Origin: Meandrina meandrites
Lineage: Eukaryota > Cnidaria > Anthozoa > Scleractinia > Meandrinidae
Direction of reading: 5' to 3'
Assembly (NCBI GenBank): GCA_963693305.1
Contig: OY855906.1
Coordinates: 14,205,102 to 14,269,101, forward strand
DNA length: 64,000 nt
The notes under the pieces: generated by a model
Seen by the model: the letters and a program-made list of their open reading frames with translations, nothing else
What the model was told of the DNA's origin: nothing
The model's database searches: none
Made by a program: the position numbers and the translations under genes
Part shown: positions 48,001-54,000 of the stretch, piece by piece
Layout of the letters: each line of letters begins with the position of its first letter
Position numbering within the stretch: position 1 is the first letter of the stretch

Positions 48001-51000
48001 CACCGGTTACGCTTCTGTTAACCTTGTAAATAAAGCAAGTAACGGGTAATATTCTTAGTGCCAAAACCGATTTTCGTTTCAGTTACGCAGTTTATCAGTT
48101 CGGGTAAAATCATAGTTCAATTTCCAAGCTTATTAACGTCCCAAGCACTATTTTTCCTGTAGTTGCCTTGGAACGCGTTTGACGGAGAAACTATAAATAA
48201 TTATGTTATGGAATGACCTCACATAGACCAAACATTTTACCAAAAATTTTGTCGTAAGAAGCTGGTATTCGAAAATAATTCCGTTCTAGTGCAAAAATAC
48301 GACAAATTGTGAATGAGCACGATGTTTCTTGGTCACAATTCGCTGTTTTTGTCGGTATTTTTAAACATATTTAGCTTCTTGGAGCCAAAATAAAATTGTC
48401 CCGGGTAGGCGAATTATACCAAGCAAAGCGTTTACAAGGCGCTAGGGTTAGCCTGGCGCTAGGGTAACCCTAGCGCTCAGCTAGGGTTACCCTAATGCTA
48501 GGGTAGCCCTAGCTGCCTTGTTGCCACGTCGATGAAAAAAAGAAGAAATGTGGGAGCGCTAGAGTAACCCTCCTGCTAGGGTAACCCTAGCACTAGGGTT
48601 ACCCTACCTGCTTGTAAACAGGCCCTATAAAGAGATGTGATTGAGAGTTCTCTTCGATCTCTTGTGGGGACAGCCCAATTGAGAAGACCACAAGTTAATC
48701 TCTCTTAAAATGCTCATCGCTCAAAACATTCTGAAACATGTGACGTTTTTTATGCGTTATGCTGCTGGATAAATCGCGTACCGATGGGAATTCTCAAGTA
48801 ATTAAGACGTAAATTAAGGTCGTAGTGCAGCTCAAATTCCTTGAAGGCTCTACTCTCTCTAACTATAGATATCTAGTCCAAGCCGGGGCCCAAGCAGCAT
48901 TACAAATTACAACAAATTGCTCACTGAAATGTACAAAACAGAAACGAAGGGGTTATTCCCGAAACGTCTCGAAATAACTGAATTGAGCACATTTTACGAA
49001 CATTTTTTTCCACACAAGGTTAACACAAAGTGCTACACAGCGTATTTATTTACAAAACACACAGATGTCTAACTTATATGTAGTAAGAAAGCGCGGCAAA
49101 TCTTTCACGCTATCAGTGCAATGTTCGAAACACAAATTCTCCTTGCTCATTGTGTTGCATCGTGCGTCAGCTGTCAGCTTGGCACTGCGAGGGGAAATTG
49201 GAATTTGATCCAAACTCTTTGGGCACGTCGTCGGACAAAACGACTTCCAACATCAAGCCGGAAGTCACCTGCATTATCTTGGTTAAATACAAGAAGCTTA
49301 ACTCGCTTCAGCTATCAATTCGGGGCCTCAATGGCGAAGCAAAACAATATTATAAACAAACGGATTATTTTTAGAACCAGCATGTCTACTAAACTTTGTG
49401 AATCTATAAAACGTCCTAACAATGCTAAACTAAACAGTTCTGTATAAATCACTGCCTGAATAAGACATATTTGAGAGGAATTACCTCGTCCTTTGAGGAC
49501 CAAATATTCACTCGCGAAGTCACCCATCCATCTTCTTTGCTTTTGCATTGTAAATTTTCTCAATATTTAATCCATTTAAACAACGAAACACAATTTTCTT
49601 AATCACTTTTGAAGCTCAACACAAACGTACGACGACGTTAAACAAAAATCGATTAAAGCTTAATCCACGCTGCACATAGAAGAACAGAACATTCGCAAAA
49701 ACTAAACGTAAATATTGGCTAGTTTATCAATAATTAGAACAGAGTATTCATTTCATACGAGACAGATCTATGAAAACCAGGTGCTATCAAGCTTTTAGCA
49801 CTTTGATGGATATTGCTATTAAATTTCGTTTCATTTGAAACTATAATTTGCCGGCACCTGCTTGTCAAATAGCCCAATTTCGATATTTTAAAATTCAGCC
49901 TAACACAATAGACATCACTACGAGGCTCCGGGGAATAAACCCCACAAACTCTATAGTTTATTCCCCGGAGCCTCGTACTGAGGTCTATTGTTTTAGGCTG
50001 AATTTTAAAATATCGAAATTGGGCTAATTGGATTCAAATTTGTTCTTTCTTTGATGTATCTGTTAACTTAAGTTCCTTTCTTCACTCATAACTCGTCAGT
50101 ATTTTCTTACACTACTTCTTTCAGCTTATACTAATTTAGTTAATATCTTAAAGTTTCAGTTGTAATATGTTTAAAATGGTGCCATAACCGCAACTTCGTG
50201 CCCAGGCTCTTCGCTATATAAGCAAGCGACTCGTAACAACAAGCTCATACTGAACTGCCATAACTCAAAGATTTTGATTCTGTTCTCGTTTTCTCTTCGT
50301 AAGAAAACATTATTGGGAAGACATCGAAGAGTGATGGTGATCATAACATTTTAATCATGCGCGGAATAAATTAGTAAAAATTATCTCATTGAATAAAAAT
50401 TATCACAAACTGTCAACATAAATTATTCTCTCGCATCCAATAAATTCTAATGTTGACAGGGAAGATTGTGAATACAAGTCCATCTGGGATCACGAGAAGT
50501 GGCTGCATTTTGTGAGTAAAAAGATAACATAAGAGAGATCCTCAAAAAAGTAACCCATTTCAGTGCAAGCGCGCGTGAAATGACGGCTCTGTCAAAACCC
50601 TCAGGCATGAAGTGTTAACTGTCCTTTCAATTCTCAGATAGCACCTGTTGATAGCCAATCACATTCGAGAATCGTTATAGTTGTGGATATACATTAAAAT
50701 GGTATGTCGTATTTTAAAATAAGCTTCTTACGCAAACGTTTTACCTTCATATAAGAAAACAATCACCAAACGGTAAGTACTACATGTTAAAATATTTTTC
50801 CTATTAAACGGCATTTTCCTCGCCCATTTTATGACCTTTTTACACCCCAAAAGAGAAGCGAACTGTACTCCGCTCTGTACTTTGAGAACATTTTTCATCT
50901 TGTCAATTGTTACCCTGACTAGAGAAATTTATTCGCATTTCAGAAATGGTCAAACACAAGCTTGAGTTTGGAATAAGATACTGGGGAAAAATTAATTAAG

Positions 51001-54000
51001 ACCGCTAACAAACAAGGTACAATATGCTTTGAAGATTCCAAACAAACAAACACAGCCAACGTTTTTTAAATAGTTTGAACTTGAGATAGCTAGACACTTT
51101 GTCAGTCTGATCGGTAAAATGTTTTAACTTGAGATAGCTAGACACTTTGTCAGTCTGATCGGTAAAATGTGGGTTGTTGTGCTTTAAAAACTAGTGCATA
51201 GAAATCAAACTCTGAACCAATGTTGCAAGGAAAAAACTTCGCTGATGTGCGAATGAACATTTCAGTTGTAGCGGAATAAACAATAACGGTGTCCAAATTT
51301 TATGACGTCAGACGAAACGTCTTACACAAACCGGATAAACATACACCCTTCTTCTACAAGGCCTGCATTGGGCAGCATTCTTATAAACCAATCAATTTTC
51401 GGATCTAGTTAATCCAGATTTTAATTTTTTAATCTTTGTGTTAGCTGGACAAAAATTAGATCGAACGAAAAAGACAAGGGGCCTGGGAGTCACTTTTTTT
51501 TTTTGAAAACAAAGATGGCCGAGCTGACTGACCACGTAATATAATCCGGACCAAGCTCGCTTAAATGGAACAAATAATATGAAACCAGACTCATTAACCA
51601 ATCTGAACGATCTACCTTCGTAGGTGGATTGTTCTGATTGCAATCTAAGATTGGATGTCCATAAGTGGAACGGGAAATCTAATTTACCATCATAAAATCC
51701 GGATTTAGATTGGTTAAAAGGAACGCCGCCTTAAATTCAACTGTTTGCTGGCTTTGGAGCCGATCATACCCAAATAAATGAAAAGTTGAAGCTCAGGGGC
51801 CATTTAAATGGAAAGAGGATGATCCCAGCACTAGGATCATCCTCCTTTCATGTAAAATGGAATGATCCTAGTACTAGGCTCATCCAAGCGCGATATGTTT
51901 TCAGCTTTCAGTTAACATGTGAAGGGTTGCATTTGGCCCTAGTGCTAGGATCATCCTAGTACTAGGCTCATCCGAGCGCGATATGTTTTCAGCTTTCAGT
52001 TAACATGTGAAGGATTGCATTTGGCCCTAGTGCTAGGATCATCCTCAATAGCTCGTTCTACAGGTTTAGTTAAATCTATCAGTGTAAATGTGCGGGTCCA
52101 TACGGAACATATTCCACCGATATCCATCACCAGTCTTAAAATAAATTGTCAGTTTTTATTACGACTTTTGGCGACAAAAAACCGGACAGCTCTTACGAGA
52201 AAACAATTTTCATGCCAAACCATTCATCGTTATATCATGGAAAATAAATAGGTCTGCAAATTTAAATTTCGGCGGCGTCCGAATGGCTGCTCTCTTGTTA
52301 CTCACGGCGAGCCTATTAAGTCAGAAAAATTTATTTTGAGAAACTATAGAATACCTTGTAAAGTAAAGCATATGCACAAAGTGCGTGTTCATGCTTTACC
52401 TGCTCTGCCGCCTGAAAATTAATAGCCTTTAATTTCGGTTAGGAAAAGCTGTCAAGTTCGCGGTCTCCGGTGGGAAATTAATTTGAATCCTCCGTGGAAC
52501 TATATGCGTTAAAACAATAACAAAATTCAATGCTTCCCTGCTATGCAATGGTTTAGTCATGCTATCAACTTTTCAAGCTATTCTATAATATAATTTTTTT
52601 TGTGCTCAGATTTTTTTCCGGCCTTCTTATACATGTAATCGACTTCTTTGTCTACCATTTTGTCGGTTCCGTCACTACGTGATCTCTGTCTTCCATATCA
52701 AGGCCTCTTGTACACTCAAAGTGTTTGCTGTATTGGTTTGCCATTTTATCTCCGAATATCATATTTTATAAGAATGGCCTGTAGCTTGCTGTAATTGCGC
52801 TTTATTGTCTTGCAATAGGAAGAGAGAAATGCTTGGTATAAGCAAAGAAATATCAACTTGGAGGAAAAAGTGACTGATAAAAGGTTCAAGATTTCACCAG
52901 AATGGCAGCTTTGATTTCTGGGCATCCTGTCCAAAAATCAATCGCAATCCACTTCCATCCTTGCAATTCTGTACTTCTTCCTCAAAATAACTGTTGTATC
53001 TTGTTTTATGGGGTCTTTTTATCAAATTCATTCGTATATTTGGTGGCATTTGGCAACATACTGGGGAAATTGGAAAATAGAAATTTCTATGATCAGCCGT
53101 GAGAGCGTCCCTTAAATATTCTTAAAGAAAATGCCTTAACAGCAGTACATAGATGGACATTTCCTTTCCTTGCTAAGGACCAGGTCCCTGTTTCCTATTT
53201 TCTTCCGAATGCAAATGATTTTATGGTGTGGTTTTCTTTTTTTAACGACTTGAACCGTTTTGCTTTTTATTCTTGGTGGCTGGTCACGTGGTCGACGACA
53301 CACAAAAAAACCGAGTAGCTGTGGACGAGAACGCAGTTTTATTGAAAAGCAGCTAAATAGTTCATGCTAAACCGCGATTCTTCCAAAAAATAAGCTCAAG
53401 GTTTTTAAATCGCAATCAGTCATGGAACAATATAATGTTTGGCAAATTTGGCATTTTAGCGGTGAAAGCTACGTCTTGCCTGACACACTGACTGGGTAGT
53501 TCTTCTACAATTAAATTTTAAAAACAATGTTTCCCTCTGGCATGTCTCGGAGACATGAAACCGTCTTTCTTAGAACACCAGGCACTTTTCAAAGATAAAC
53601 CGCGCTGAAAAAAAATATGTCCGACCAGACAGACTTCTGCTCAGGTCAATATTGTCCCTGGAACAACAAATGACTTGCTTCAAGAAATATATATATATAT
53701 ATTTGCAGGCTTGTAAATTTTAATGGCTTGGCTTGCAAATGCCTCAAAAAGTCACCGTTTTTTCGTTTAATTTGCAGAATCTGAACGAGTTAAAACATTC
53801 GCCGGCGTTCGAGTTCCTTCGAGGTTTTGGGTCAGCGGAAAACTTACTTTTCAGTCCCGCTGATCAACGTTCGACAATTGCAGGCTCAGTGGATTTACAA
53901 CCACAATTATAAACAACTCAACAACAGGACAATGCAAAAACAGCATGACTGAAAATGATTAATAGCTGAAAAGTAGAACTCACCCGTTGACATCGTGGAT

